Of a stretch of DNA of 64,000 nucleotides, positions 9,116 through 17,847 are shown one piece after another (position 1 is the stretch's first letter; each line of letters opens with the position of its first letter). The translations under genes were made by a program, and so were the position numbers. The stretch is from Lysobacter sp. (GTDB lineage Bacteria > Pseudomonadota > Gammaproteobacteria > Xanthomonadales > Xanthomonadaceae), in NCBI GenBank assembly GCA_013141175.1, contig JABFRN010000001.1, forward strand, positions 3,740,001-3,804,000, in the 5' to 3' direction. A model generated the notes under the pieces. The model made no database searches. It worked only from the letters and a program-made list of their open reading frames with translations, and was not told the origin of the DNA.

Positions 9116-10825
9116 ATGTCCTATCTCGTCCTCGCCCGCAAGTGGCGCCCCAAGCGTTTCGCCGAACTGGTCGGGCAGGAGCATGTCGTCCGTGCGCTCA
9201 CCAATGCGCTCGACACTGGCCGTGTGCACCATGCTTTCCTGTTCACCGGCACACGCGGGGTGGGCAAGACCACGATCGCCCGGATCTTCGCGAAATCGCT
9301 GAACTGCGAGCGCGGCACGTCGGCGGAGCCCTGCGGCGAGTGCAATTCCTGCCGCGATATCGACGCCGGGCGGTTCATCGACCTGCTCGAGATCGACGCC
9401 GCGAGCAACACCGGCGTGGACGATGTGCGCGAGGTGATCGACAACGCCCAGTACATGCCATCGCGCGGCCGGGTGAAGGTCTATCTGATCGACGAAGTGC
9501 ACATGCTCTCGAAATCGGCCTTCAATGCGCTGTTGAAGACGCTGGAAGAGCCGCCGGGGCACGTCAAATTCCTGCTCGCGACCACCGACCCGCAGAAACT
9601 GCCGGTCACCGTGCTGTCGCGCTGCCTGCAATTCAATCTGAAACGGCTGGAAGAGCCCCAGATCCAAGGGCAGATCGCGAAGATTCTCGAAGCGGAAGGC
9701 ATCCCGGCCGAGGCCGGCGCGATCCGCCAGTTGTCCAAGGCCGCCGACGGCAGCCTGCGCGATGGTCTGTCGCTGCTCGATCAGGCCATCGCTTACACCG
9801 GCGCAAGCAACGGCGGCTCCGCGCTCACCGATGCCGGCGTTGCGACCATGCTCGGAACGGTCGACCGCATGCGCGTCGGTGCAGTGCTGAACGCGCTTGC
9901 GGATGGCGACGGCGAGAATCTCCTGGCGGAGATCGCTGCGTTGGCCGATTTTTCGCCGGACTGGGCCGGGGTGATCGATGCCATCGCCGAGGCCTTGCAC
10001 CGGGTGCAGGTGCGGCAACTGGTGCCTTCGGCTGAAATCGAGGCCGATGGCGTCGACATCGACGCACTCGCTGCCAAGTTGCGGCCGGAAGTCGTGCAGT
10101 TGTGGTACCAGATGGCGCTGCACGGTCGCCGTGACCTGGGGCTGGCGCCCAGTCCGCGTGGTGGATTCGAGATGACCGCACTGCGGATGCTGGCGTTCCG
10201 TCCCGCCGAAGCGGGTGCGGCGACAGTCGGCGCACCGGCAACGACAATTGCCCGCGGCCCCGAAGCGGCACGTGCGGCGCTGGATGCGTCCGCGCAACGT
10301 CCACAGACCACTGCCCCTGCGGCGCCGGCCCGGGCGCCGCTGCCAGCGACTTTCGATCCACCGCCGATACGATCCTCACCGGTTGCCGTTGAGCCTTCAG
10401 TTCCGGCGATGCCTGTTGCGGCGCCAATGATCGAGATCGACAACGACCGTTGGCTCGACCTGCTTGCCAACAGCGGCCTGCGCGGACCTGCGCGCGAACT
10501 CGCTGCCCATGCCGCGTTCTCCGGTTATGCGGATGGCGTGCTGCGGCTGTCGCTGTCGGCCGACGACGATCATCTGCGCAGCCCGTCTCTGGTCAAGGCG
10601 CTGACCGATACGATCAGCGCGCAACTCGGCGGCATGGTGCAGCTGAAATTCGACAACGCCAAACCGGCCAACGCCGAAACCCTGCATCAGCGCGTCGAAC
10701 GTCAGCGCGACGCCAAGCAGACCGTCGCCGAAGAACAATTCATGGCCCATCCCGACGTGCAGCGGTTGATGAGCCAACAGGGTGCGAAACTCGTGCCCGA
10801 TTCCATCCGTCCATTCGAAGACTGA
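9116..10825 (+). CDS. dnaX: DNA polymerase III subunit gamma/tau
   Basis: 569 residues. DnaX is the ATPase core of the clamp loader. Seen: Walker A GTRGVGKTT at residues 45-53, a four-cysteine zinc module (CERGTSAEPCGECNSC), Walker B LIDEVHML near residue 125, and sensor-1 DPQKLPVTVLSRC. An Ala/Pro-rich linker (residues about 365-435) leads to a C-terminal tau-type domain. The ATG at 9116 begins the conserved MSYLVLARKWRPKRF. I found no A-AAA-AAG slippery site for making gamma by frameshift. It heads the common dnaX-ybaB-recR cluster, with ybaB 18 bases downstream. Confidence 0.96.
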   Translation: MSYLVLARKWRPKRFAELVGQEHVVRALTNALDTGRVHHAFLFTGTRGVGKTTIARIFAKSLNCERGTSAEPCGECNSCRDIDAGRFIDLLEIDAASNTGVDDVREVIDNAQYMPSRGRVKVYLIDEVHMLSKSAFNALLKTLEEPPGHVKFLLATTDPQKLPVTVLSRCLQFNLKRLEEPQIQGQIAKILEAEGIPAEAGAIRQLSKAADGSLRDGLSLLDQAIAYTGASNGGSALTDAGVATMLGTVDRMRVGAVLNALADGDGENLLAEIAALADFSPDWAGVIDAIAEALHRVQVRQLVPSAEIEADGVDIDALAAKLRPEVVQLWYQMALHGRRDLGLAPSPRGGFEMTALRMLAFRPAEAGAATVGAPATTIARGPEAARAALDASAQRPQTTAPAAPARAPLPATFDPPPIRSSPVAVEPSVPAMPVAAPMIEIDNDRWLDLLANSGLRGPARELAAHAAFSGYADGVLRLSLSADDDHLRSPSLVKALTDTISAQLGGMVQLKFDNAKPANAETLHQRVERQRDAKQTVAEEQFMAHPDVQRLMSQQGAKLVPDSIRPFED

Positions 10826-10843
10826 ACCCGAGAGATCGCACCC

Positions 10844-11170
10844 ATGCGTGGAAATATCGCCCAATTGATGCAACAGGCGCAGAAGATGCAGGAAAACATG
10901 CAGCGCGCCCAGGAAGAACTCGCCAAGCTCGAAGTCACCGGCAGCGCCGGCGGCGGCATGGTCAGCGTGACGCTGACCGGCCGCATGGAATGCCGCAGCG
11001 TGAAGATCGATCCCAGCGTGTTGTCCGATGCGGAAATGACCGAAGATCTGGTGGTCGCGGCGATCAACGACGCAGTGAACAAGGTCAATGCCGAATCGCA
11101 GGCCAAAATGTCCGGCGCGACGGCGGGCATGCCGATCCCGCCGGGGATGAAGATTCCGGGGATGTTCTGA
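10844..11170 (+). CDS. ybaB: YbaB/EbfC family nucleoid-associated protein
   Basis: 108 residues. Small dimeric DNA-binding protein of the nucleoid. The N-terminal helix is Gln/Met-rich ([19 protein letters not shown]), followed by the beta sheet with [21 protein letters not shown] and a C-terminal Gly/Pro/Met tail ([13 protein letters not shown]), all typical. It starts 18 bases after dnaX and precedes recR, an old conserved order. A REP-like element separates it from recR. Confidence 0.94.
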   Translation: MRGNIAQLMQQAQKMQENMQRAQEELAKLEVTGSAGGGMVSVTLTGRMECRSVKIDPSVLSDAEMTEDLVVAAINDAVNKVNAESQAKMSGATAGMPIPPGMKIPGMF

Positions 11171-11179
11171 TTTGATGCC

Positions 11180-11280
11180 CGTCATTCCCGTGAACGCGGG
11201 AACCCAGCGTCTTTTGCCTGATCTTTTGAAAATCCCGATTGAAAGTCACTGGGTTCCCGCGTTCGCGGGAATGACGACGC
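11180..11280. repeat. REP-like inverted-repeat element, copy 2
   Basis: The left arm CGTCATTCCCGTGAACGCGG and the right arm are inverted copies over 28 bases with a single mismatch (CGTCATTCCCGCGAACGCGG on the minus strand). The centre shares TTGAAAGTCACTGG with the element at 2732-2823. It lies between ybaB and recR and ends four bases before the recR ATG. Confidence 0.88.
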
Positions 11281-11284
11281 GAAG

Positions 11285-11884
11285 ATGACCGTATCCCTCC
11301 TCGAACAGCTGATCGACGCCTTCCGCATCCTGCCCGGGGTCGGCCAGAAAACCGCGCAGCGGATGGCCTATCACGTGCTGGAGCGCGATCGCGACGGCGG
11401 TCAGCGGCTTTCCGAAGCATTGGCTGCGGCGGTCGACCGCATCGGCCACTGCGCCCGCTGCCGCGATTTCAGCGAAGCCGAACTCTGCGCGACCTGCGCC
11501 AACGCTTCGCGCGATGCGCATCTGCTGTGCGCGGTGGAATCGCCGGCGGACAGACTTGTCATCGAACAGGCCACCGGTTATCGCGGTCTGTATTTCGTCC
11601 TGCAGGGCCGGCTCAGTCCGCTGGACGGTATCGGCCCGCGTGAGCTCGGTCTCGAAAAGCTTGCCGCGCGCTTTGCGGAAGGCGAGGTGCAGGAACTGGT
11701 GATCGCGACCAACCCGACGGTCGAAGGCGAAGCCACCGCGCATTACCTCGCGCAGCTCGCGCGCCAGCACAACGTCAAACCGACCCGGCTCGCGCACGGC
11801 GTTCCGCTGGGCGGTGAACTCGAATACGTCGATCGCGGCACCCTGTCGCATGCCTTCGGTACCCGCAGCGAAATGCCGGTGTGA
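11285..11884 (+). CDS. recR: Recombination mediator RecR
   Basis: 199 residues, full length. RecR works with RecF/RecO to load RecA on gapped DNA. Order of parts: N-terminal helix-hairpin-helix ([20 protein letters not shown]), four-cysteine zinc finger ([16 protein letters not shown]), Toprim domain ([20 protein letters not shown]), and C-terminal helix with [13 protein letters not shown]. The start ATG is four bases from a REP-like element, so the ribosome binding site must come from the repeat arm; no clear Shine-Dalgarno is visible. Confidence 0.96.
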   Translation: MTVSLLEQLIDAFRILPGVGQKTAQRMAYHVLERDRDGGQRLSEALAAAVDRIGHCARCRDFSEAELCATCANASRDAHLLCAVESPADRLVIEQATGYRGLYFVLQGRLSPLDGIGPRELGLEKLAARFAEGEVQELVIATNPTVEGEATAHYLAQLARQHNVKPTRLAHGVPLGGELEYVDRGTLSHAFGTRSEMPV

Positions 11885-11898
11885 TCCAGATGCGCCTT

Positions 11899-12011
11899 TG
11901 TGGGAGCGACGGAAGTCGCGATGGCTCGCTGCAAGTCTTGACCAGCCATGCGGCTGTTGAAAGCCCGTAGCCTATCGCGACTTCCGTTCGCGACTTCCGT
12001 CGCCCCTGCAA
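11899..12011. repeat. REP-like element, TGTGGGAGCGACGGAAGTCGCGA type
   Basis: The left arm TGTGGGAGCGACGGAAGTCG(CGA) is matched in inverted orientation at 11974-12011, where the inner hairpin sequence TCGCGACTTCCG occurs twice in tandem. The element sits between recR and hinT and carries no gene. Confidence 0.8.
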
Positions 12012-12027
12012 AAGCGGATACCGTGCA

Positions 12028-12033
12028 TACAAT
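12028..12033 (+). promoter_or_regulatory. Possible -10 box of the HIT gene
   Basis: TACAAT lies 24 bases before the ATG, with a strong AGGAGG ribosome binding site in between. No good -35 box is seen because the upstream region is repeat. Confidence 0.4.
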
Positions 12034-12057
12034 TCTTCAGGATTCAGGAGGCTCGCC

Positions 12058-12399
12058 ATGTCGGACACCATCTTCCACAAGATCATCGACCGCCGGATCC
12101 CGGCGGATATCGTCTATGAAGACGAGCATCTCATCGCTTTCCGCGACATCGCGCCGCAGGCGCCGGTGCACGTGCTGTTCGTGCCCAAGGTGACCATTCC
12201 CACGCTCAACGATGTGCAGCCCGAACAGGCCGGGATCGTCGGCCGCCTCGCCATCGCCGCTGCGAATTACGCCAAAGCGCAGGGATTCGCCGAAGACGGC
12301 TACCGCATCGTGATGAACTGCAACGACCACGGCGGACAGACGGTGTTCCAGATCCATCTGCATCTGCTGGCGGGGGCGCCGTTGGGCAGGTTCGGATAA
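12058..12399 (+). CDS. HIT family nucleotide-binding protein (HinT-like)
   Basis: 113 residues, a complete histidine-triad protein. The catalytic triad HxHxH is in FQIHLHLLAG near the C-terminus, with the nucleotide-contacting NCNDHGGQTV before it. HinT-type enzymes hydrolyse AMP-lysine-like phosphoramidates, including aminoacyl-adenylates. AGGAGG lies 8 bases upstream of the ATG. A PARG-like gene starts 16 bases later, so the two are probably cotranscribed; both act on adenosine-containing conjugates. Confidence 0.93.
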   Translation: MSDTIFHKIIDRRIPADIVYEDEHLIAFRDIAPQAPVHVLFVPKVTIPTLNDVQPEQAGIVGRLAIAAANYAKAQGFAEDGYRIVMNCNDHGGQTVFQIHLHLLAGAPLGRFG

Positions 12400-12415
12400 A
12401 TTTGGAGCAGGCCGG

Positions 12416-13258
12416 ATGAGTCGTCACCTCCGCGCGAGCCTTGCCGAGCAGACGCTTCGCATCGTCGAGGATCGTGGTTATGCCAATGCGTCTGGAATCC
12501 GGGTCGACCTTGGCGAGGCGATCGCGAATTGCCTCGATGCCACGCGCCTGCATGCCGCTGAAGACATTGCACGATTCCGTGAAGAACAACGGACGCAGAG
12601 CGGTGCCGGCCCGGATGCGGTCATGGATGTCGTCAATGAGACCACGCTGGCCGGTCTTGCTGCATTGTTGAAGGAGGATGACTCCCCGGTTGCAGTGCTG
12701 AATTTTGCTTCGGCGAAGCACCCTGGTGGCGGCTTTCTGGGCGGCAGTCAGGCCCAGGAAGAATCGCTGGCGCGGAGTTCTGCCCTTTATGCCTCACTGC
12801 TACGTGCGGAAGCGTTTTATCAGCGACATCGTGCGTCTTCGTCCTTGCTGTATTCGGATGCGATGATACTTTCGCCGGATTGCCCGGTGTTCCGCGACGA
12901 TGCAGGTGCGCTTCTCGATGCACCCCGCATCGCAGGATTCATCACCAGCGCGGCGCCCAATGCCGGCGCCATCGCGATCAATCGCCCCGACGAGCTGCCG
13001 CTGATCGAAGAGACATTCATCGGCCGCGCGGAAGGCGTGCTCGCGCTTGCCGCCGCGCATGGTTATCGCCGCCTGGTGCTGGGTGCGTGGGGCTGCGGCG
13101 TCTTCCGCAACGATCCCATGATGGTCGCCCAAGTGTTTGCCCGGCATCTCAAGCGAGGCGCCTGGATGGAACGCTTCGATCGGGTGCGGTTCTCGGTGCT
13201 TGATACAGGGAAAGACGTCCGGACATTCGCGGCATTCGAGAATGCGTTGTCGCTGTGA
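12416..13258 (+). CDS. Microbial-type poly(ADP-ribose) glycohydrolase (TIGR02452)
   Basis: 280 residues. The macrodomain-like C-terminal part has the PARG signature GGGFLGGSQAQEESLARSS at about residues 103-121, with the paired glutamates (QEE) that catalyse ribose-ribose bond hydrolysis, and a late GAWGCGVFRNDP loop. The N-terminal helix region (SLAEQTLRIVEDRGYAN) is the usual DUF2263 cap. It is cytoplasmic and probably removes ADP-ribose from proteins or nucleic acids. The gene follows the HIT gene by 16 bases. No ADP-ribosyltransferase is visible nearby, so the substrate is unknown. Confidence 0.88.
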   Translation: MSRHLRASLAEQTLRIVEDRGYANASGIRVDLGEAIANCLDATRLHAAEDIARFREEQRTQSGAGPDAVMDVVNETTLAGLAALLKEDDSPVAVLNFASAKHPGGGFLGGSQAQEESLARSSALYASLLRAEAFYQRHRASSSLLYSDAMILSPDCPVFRDDAGALLDAPRIAGFITSAAPNAGAIAINRPDELPLIEETFIGRAEGVLALAAAHGYRRLVLGAWGCGVFRNDPMMVAQVFARHLKRGAWMERFDRVRFSVLDTGKDVRTFAAFENALSL

Positions 13259-13307
13259 AATCCGGATTGGAAAAACGCCCACGTATTGTTCCCGGAGAGG
13301 GCAAAAC

Positions 13308-14183
13308 CTACCACTTCAGATCGCCCTGGACCACCGTGCACACCCGCCCCCCGGACCACACATCGCCAGCGTCGTCGACGGTGAGTTCGATGATCGCATC
13401 ATGGCCGACTTCGCGACCCTGGCTGATGCGATAGAAGCCGCTGTCGCCGGGCAATGCGTTCTGCGACGCCAGCCATGCGGCGAGGGTGGCGTTGGCGGCG
13501 CCGGAAGCGGCGTCCTCGAACTGCGCGGGTGCGCCGACCCAGGCGCGGACGGCGAGGTAATAGACCGGGTCGTCGCTGCGCGCGTAGGCGCACAGGCCCA
13601 TGCTTTCGGTCGATTGCGCGAGCGTCGAGATCGCCTCCCACGGGGGCGTTGCCGTGCGCAGCGCGGTTTCGCTCTCCAGTTCGGCCAGCCACCAGCGTCG
13701 GCCCCCGTCCATCAGCGCGGGCGGCAATACGCCCAGCGGAAGATCGCGCAGCACATCACGCAGGCGCGGGTCGTCCGCGTTGGCGATCTCGCGCACGCTG
13801 GCGCGTGGCGTGCGTACGGCGATGGTGCGTTTCGGGCCTTCGCCGGTCACGCGCAGCGGCAGTTTGCCGGCGATGCCGTCCTGCACGAGCAGGCCGTCGC
13901 GCGGTGCCGCGAGCCCGGCTTCGAGCACCGCATGCGCGGTGCCGACGCTGGGATGACCGGCGAAGGGAACCTCACGACGCGGGCTGAACATGCGGATGCG
14001 GTAACTGCTGTCTTCGTCGATCGCCGGAAGCACGAACGTGGTTTCCGGCAGCCGCGTCCATTTGGCGATGGCCTGCATCTGCGCGTCGGTCAGCCCCTCC
14101 GCGTCCAGCACGACCGCCAGCGGATTGCCGGCGCCGGGGCGGTCGGCGAAAACATCGACTTGGGCATAGCGTCGGGCATTCAT
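13308..14183 (-). CDS. PhzF family protein, paralog 1
   Basis: 291 residues. PhzF enzymes are cofactor-free isomerases or epimerases with a DapF-like fold; most have no known substrate. The catalytic glutamate is in LPETTFV (Glu47), with GNPLAVV and PFAGHPSVG nearby. The late motif usually read as DPVTGSA is DAASGAA here, a departure that may change substrate. The ATG at 14183 is preferred; the frame is open for 31 codons upstream but those look non-family. The next gene is a tandem paralog of the same length. Confidence 0.87.
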   Translation of the reverse strand: MNARRYAQVDVFADRPGAGNPLAVVLDAEGLTDAQMQAIAKWTRLPETTFVLPAIDEDSSYRIRMFSPRREVPFAGHPSVGTAHAVLEAGLAAPRDGLLVQDGIAGKLPLRVTGEGPKRTIAVRTPRASVREIANADDPRLRDVLRDLPLGVLPPALMDGGRRWWLAELESETALRTATPPWEAISTLAQSTESMGLCAYARSDDPVYYLAVRAWVGAPAQFEDAASGAANATLAAWLASQNALPGDSGFYRISQGREVGHDAIIELTVDDAGDVWSGGRVCTVVQGDLKW

Positions 14184-14256
14184 CGGCGGGGCGGTCCTGC
14201 GGGGTCGGGTGCGCAGAGTAGCAGCGGGTGTGCTGCGGAATTGCGTCGCGGTCGCA

Positions 14257-15132
14257 TCACCAGGCGACTTCACCACGGATCACCGGCTGCACTTCGCCGC
14301 CGATCCACATTTCGTTTTCGGCATCGATGCGCACCGTCACCCGTCCATCGCGCCCGAGTTCGCGACCCTGGCTGCCGATGTAGATGCCGTCCCGGCCCGG
14401 GAGTCGGCCGGCGGCAGCGAGCCGCGCGCCGATCGAGGCCTGTGCGCTGCCGGTGACCGGGTCCTCGGGAATGTTGTCGGCCGGGCAGAACGCGCGGACC
14501 ACGAGATGATGGCCGTCGCGTTCGTCAGGCGCGTGCACCGTCAGTCCGGTCGCGCCGGTGGCTTCGGTCAAGGTGGCAATCGCGGCGAGGTCGGGCTGCA
14601 GTCCGCGCACGGCGTCGGCGTCGGCCAGCTCGATCAGCCACCATCGCGGCCCGTTGTCCCATAGGGCGCGCTCAAGCGCGCCGACGCGCATGTTTCGAGT
14701 CGCTGCATCCAACAGGGCCGGTGCGAGTTCGGCACCGCCGACCCGTCGCGCGCGTGGCGCGCGGACGCTCGGAATCCATCCGTCGATCCCGTATCCGATC
14801 TCCACCGGCAGCAGGCCCGCTGCGCATTCCTGCATCAGTCGCGTCTTCCCGCGCATCACCAGGCCGGTGTCGATCGCAGCCCATGCGGCGCCGACGCTGG
14901 GATGGCCGGCGAACGGCAGTTCCTGGCGCGGCGTAAAGATGCGTACGCGGTAATCCGCAGCGGCGACGGTCGGCGACAGCAGGAAGATGGTTTCGGAAAG
15001 GTGGGTCCAGGCTGCGAAGGCCTGCATCTGCGAAGGATCGAAGCGATCGCCCTCGATCACCACACCCAATGGGTTGCCTGTGCCCGGGCGGGTGGCGAAG
15101 ACATCCAATTGCAGATAGCGCAGCGGCATCAT
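14257..15132 (-). CDS. PhzF family protein, paralog 2
   Basis: 291 residues, same family and length as the gene 73 bases downstream and clearly related along its length (GNPLGVV, PFAGHPSVG, GRELGRDG). Catalytic glutamate in LSETIFL (Glu47); the late motif EDPVTGSAQAS is canonical. ATGs at 15132 and 15129 are both plausible. Transcribed divergently from the lysC-lysA fusion, which shares the 78-base upstream region. Tandem duplication followed by divergence is the simplest reading. Confidence 0.88.
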   Translation of the reverse strand: MMPLRYLQLDVFATRPGTGNPLGVVIEGDRFDPSQMQAFAAWTHLSETIFLLSPTVAAADYRVRIFTPRQELPFAGHPSVGAAWAAIDTGLVMRGKTRLMQECAAGLLPVEIGYGIDGWIPSVRAPRARRVGGAELAPALLDAATRNMRVGALERALWDNGPRWWLIELADADAVRGLQPDLAAIATLTEATGATGLTVHAPDERDGHHLVVRAFCPADNIPEDPVTGSAQASIGARLAAAGRLPGRDGIYIGSQGRELGRDGRVTVRIDAENEMWIGGEVQPVIRGEVAW

Positions 15133-15151
15133 GCAGGTGGTTCCGGTGGCA

Positions 15152-15157
15152 TAGAAT
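15152..15157 (+). promoter_or_regulatory. Extended -10 box before the lysC-lysA fusion
   Basis: TGGCATAGAAT is an extended -10 element 53 bases before the ATG at 15211. No clear -35 box. It would drive the lysC-lysA, murL, murD2 operon. Confidence 0.45.
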
Positions 15158-15210
15158 GCGAAGTTCCGGCGCATGCCGGTACCCCCAGTCTACCGAACCC
15201 CTCACTGCCG

Positions 15211-17847
15211 ATGCCCGAGACGCACTCCGCCGATCCCCGCCGCGCCGGCCCCTGGATCGTGCTCAAATTCGGCGGCACCTCGGTGTCGCGCCGCCACCGC
15301 TGGGACACCATCGGCCGATTGGCGCAACAGCGGGCCGATGAGAATGATGCGCACGCGGTTGCGTCCCGTGTCCTGGTGGTGGTGTCGGCGCTGTCGGGCG
15401 TCACCAACGAACTTCAAGCCATCGCCGATGGTCGCGGGATCCACGAGCGGATCGATGCGCTGGTCGAACGTCATCGTGCGTTCTGCGGCGAACTCGATCT
15501 TGATGCCGACCTTGCGCTCGGCGAGCGGCTGTCGGTCCTGCGGGCGCTCGGCAGCGATGCGCGCGCAGCATCGCGCAGCCTGGACTGGCAGGCGGACGTC
15601 CTGGCGCAGGGCGAGTTGCTGTCGTCGACGCTCGGTGCGGCGTATCTGCGCGCGCAGGGCCTCGATTTCGGCTGGTGCGACGCACGCGACTGGCTGTCGG
15701 CGGTGTCGTTGCCGAATGCCAGTGCGTGGGCGCAGCGGCTGTCGGTCAATTGCAGATATCGCGACGATGCCGGCACAGGCGACGACTTCGCGCAGCGCTT
15801 CGCGTCGCAGTCGACGCGGATGCTGATTTCGCAGGGTTTCATCGCTCGACATGCCGATGGCGGCACCGCGATTCTCGGCCGTGGCGGCTCCGACACGTCG
15901 GCTGCGTATTTCGGTGCCCTGCTCAAAGCGCAGCGGGTCGAGATCTGGACCGATGTGCCCGGCATGTTCAGCGCGAACCCGCGCGAAGTGCCCGACGCGC
16001 GGCTGCTGACCCGCCTCGATTATGCGGAAGCGCAGGAAATCGCGACCACCGGCGCGAAAGTGCTGCATCCGCGCTCCATCGCGCCGTGCCGCGACACCGG
16101 CGTCGCGATGGCGATCCTCGACACCGAACGCCCGGGACTGCCGGGCACGCGCATCGACGGCAATGCAGCCACGGTGCCGGGCGTGAAGGCGATCAGCCGC
16201 CGCAACGGCATCGTGCTGGTGTCGATGGAAAGCATGGGCATGTGGCAGCAGGTCGGTTTCCTCGCCGACGTGTTCGAGCGCTTCAAGCGTCATGGGCTGT
16301 CGATCGATCTGATCGGCTCGTCCGAAACCAATGTCACCGTGTCGCTCGACCCCAGCGAAAACCTGGTCAGCAGCGATGTGCTGGCCAAGCTGTCCGCGGA
16401 TCTTGCCGAAGTCTGCCGGGTGAAGGTCATCGCGCCGTGCGCCGCGATCACCCTGGTCGGCCGCGGCATGCGCTCGCTGCTGCACAAGCTGTCGGATGTG
16501 TGGGCGACCTTCGGCCGCGAGCGCGTGCATCTGATTTCGCAGTCGTCGAACGATCTGAATCTGACCTTCGTCATCGACGAAGCCGATGCCGACGGCCTGT
16601 TGAACGAACTGCACGGCGAATTGATCCGCGGCGGCGCGATGCCGGTGCAGGATGCCTCGGTGTTCGGCCCGAGCTGGACCGAGATCGCGCATGGCAAAGC
16701 GCAGCGCGATGCGCCGTGGTGGCAGCACCGCGCCGCCGATCTGATCGTGCGCGCGCAGGCTGGAACGCCGCGCTATGTCCATCACCTTCCGACCGTACGC
16801 GAACGCGCGCGGATGCTGCGGGAGACGACTGCGATCGATCGGCGTTTCTATGCGCTGAAAGCCAATGCGCACCCGGAGATCCTTCGCGCGCTCGAGCAGG
16901 AAGGATCAGGTTTCGAATGCGTGTCGCTTGGCGAGGTCGAACATGTCTTCGCGATCTTGCCGGGCATCGACCCGCACCGCGTACTGTTCACGCCGAGTTT
17001 CGCGCCGCGCGCCGAATACGATGCCGCGTTCGCGCGCGGGGTCAACGTCACTGTCGACAGCGTCGAAGCGCTGCAGCATTGGCCCGGGACCTTCCGTGGC
17101 CGCGCGCTGTGGCTGCGGTTGGATCTGGGGCGTGGCGACGGTCATCACGCGAAAGTCCGCACCGGCGGCGCCGAGGCCAAATTCGGCCTGCCGCTGGGCA
17201 AGGTCGATGCCTTCGTGGCCGAAGCGCGCAAGCTCGATGCGACGATCGTGGCGCTGCACGCGCATCTCGGCAGCGGCATCGACAATCCGGGCCACTGGCG
17301 CGATGTCTACGCCGATCTCGCCGGCCTCGCCGAGCAGATCGGTACGGTCGATACGCTCGACATCGGCGGCGGGCTGCCGGTGCCGTACACGCCGGATGCG
17401 CGGCCGTTCGATGTTGCCGCGTGGCGCGCGGGGTTGGATGAGATCAAGTCTGCGTTCCCGGGCTTTCGTCTCGCGGTCGAGCCGGGGCGCTATCTCGTCG
17501 CCGAAGCCGGCGTGCTGCTGCTGCATGCAACGCAGGTGATCGAAAAGGACGGCGTACGTCGTATCGGTCTGGACGGTGGCATGAATGCTTTGATCCGCCC
17601 GGCGATGTACGACGCCTACCACGGCATCCATAATCTTTCGCGTCTCGACGATGTCGAAGCCGTTGCGTTCGATGTGGTCGGGCCGATCTGCGAAAGCAGC
17701 GATGTCTTCGGCCGCGCGCGCACATTGCCCAAAGCCACGGCGGAGGGCGATGTCGTGCTGATCGCCGACGCGGGTGCCTATGGCATGGCGATGGCCAACA
17801 CCTACAACCTGCGGGCGCTGCCTGCAGAGGAAATCCTGGATGTTTGA
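15211..17847 (+). CDS. Bifunctional aspartate kinase/diaminopimelate decarboxylase
   Basis: 878 residues joining the first and last enzymes of lysine synthesis. Residues about 15-300 are the aspartokinase (LKFGGTSVS at 18-26; GRGGSDTSAAYFGALL), about 310-480 carry ACT regulatory domains, and about 510-878 are the PLP-dependent decarboxylase (LKAN lysine near residue 550, HLGSGIDN, EPGRYLVAEAG, GPICESSD). This fusion is known in Xanthomonas relatives. Control could be unusual because feedback by lysine on the kinase sits next to the enzyme that makes lysine. Its end overlaps murL by 8 bases, tying lysine and diaminopimelate supply to cell-wall genes. Confidence 0.95.
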   Translation: MPETHSADPRRAGPWIVLKFGGTSVSRRHRWDTIGRLAQQRADENDAHAVASRVLVVVSALSGVTNELQAIADGRGIHERIDALVERHRAFCGELDLDADLALGERLSVLRALGSDARAASRSLDWQADVLAQGELLSSTLGAAYLRAQGLDFGWCDARDWLSAVSLPNASAWAQRLSVNCRYRDDAGTGDDFAQRFASQSTRMLISQGFIARHADGGTAILGRGGSDTSAAYFGALLKAQRVEIWTDVPGMFSANPREVPDARLLTRLDYAEAQEIATTGAKVLHPRSIAPCRDTGVAMAILDTERPGLPGTRIDGNAATVPGVKAISRRNGIVLVSMESMGMWQQVGFLADVFERFKRHGLSIDLIGSSETNVTVSLDPSENLVSSDVLAKLSADLAEVCRVKVIAPCAAITLVGRGMRSLLHKLSDVWATFGRERVHLISQSSNDLNLTFVIDEADADGLLNELHGELIRGGAMPVQDASVFGPSWTEIAHGKAQRDAPWWQHRAADLIVRAQAGTPRYVHHLPTVRERARMLRETTAIDRRFYALKANAHPEILRALEQEGSGFECVSLGEVEHVFAILPGIDPHRVLFTPSFAPRAEYDAAFARGVNVTVDSVEALQHWPGTFRGRALWLRLDLGRGDGHHAKVRTGGAEAKFGLPLGKVDAFVAEARKLDATIVALHAHLGSGIDNPGHWRDVYADLAGLAEQIGTVDTLDIGGGLPVPYTPDARPFDVAAWRAGLDEIKSAFPGFRLAVEPGRYLVAEAGVLLLHATQVIEKDGVRRIGLDGGMNALIRPAMYDAYHGIHNLSRLDDVEAVAFDVVGPICESSDVFGRARTLPKATAEGDVVLIADAGAYGMAMANTYNLRALPAEEILDV

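Noticed and set aside
9116..10825. Programmed frameshift in dnaX to make gamma
   Set aside because: No A-AAA-AAG slippery sequence found by eye; absence cannot be proven without a scan.
15133..15210. Possible lysine riboswitch before the lysC-lysA fusion
   Set aside because: The 78-base leader is far too short for the roughly 170-base lysine aptamer.
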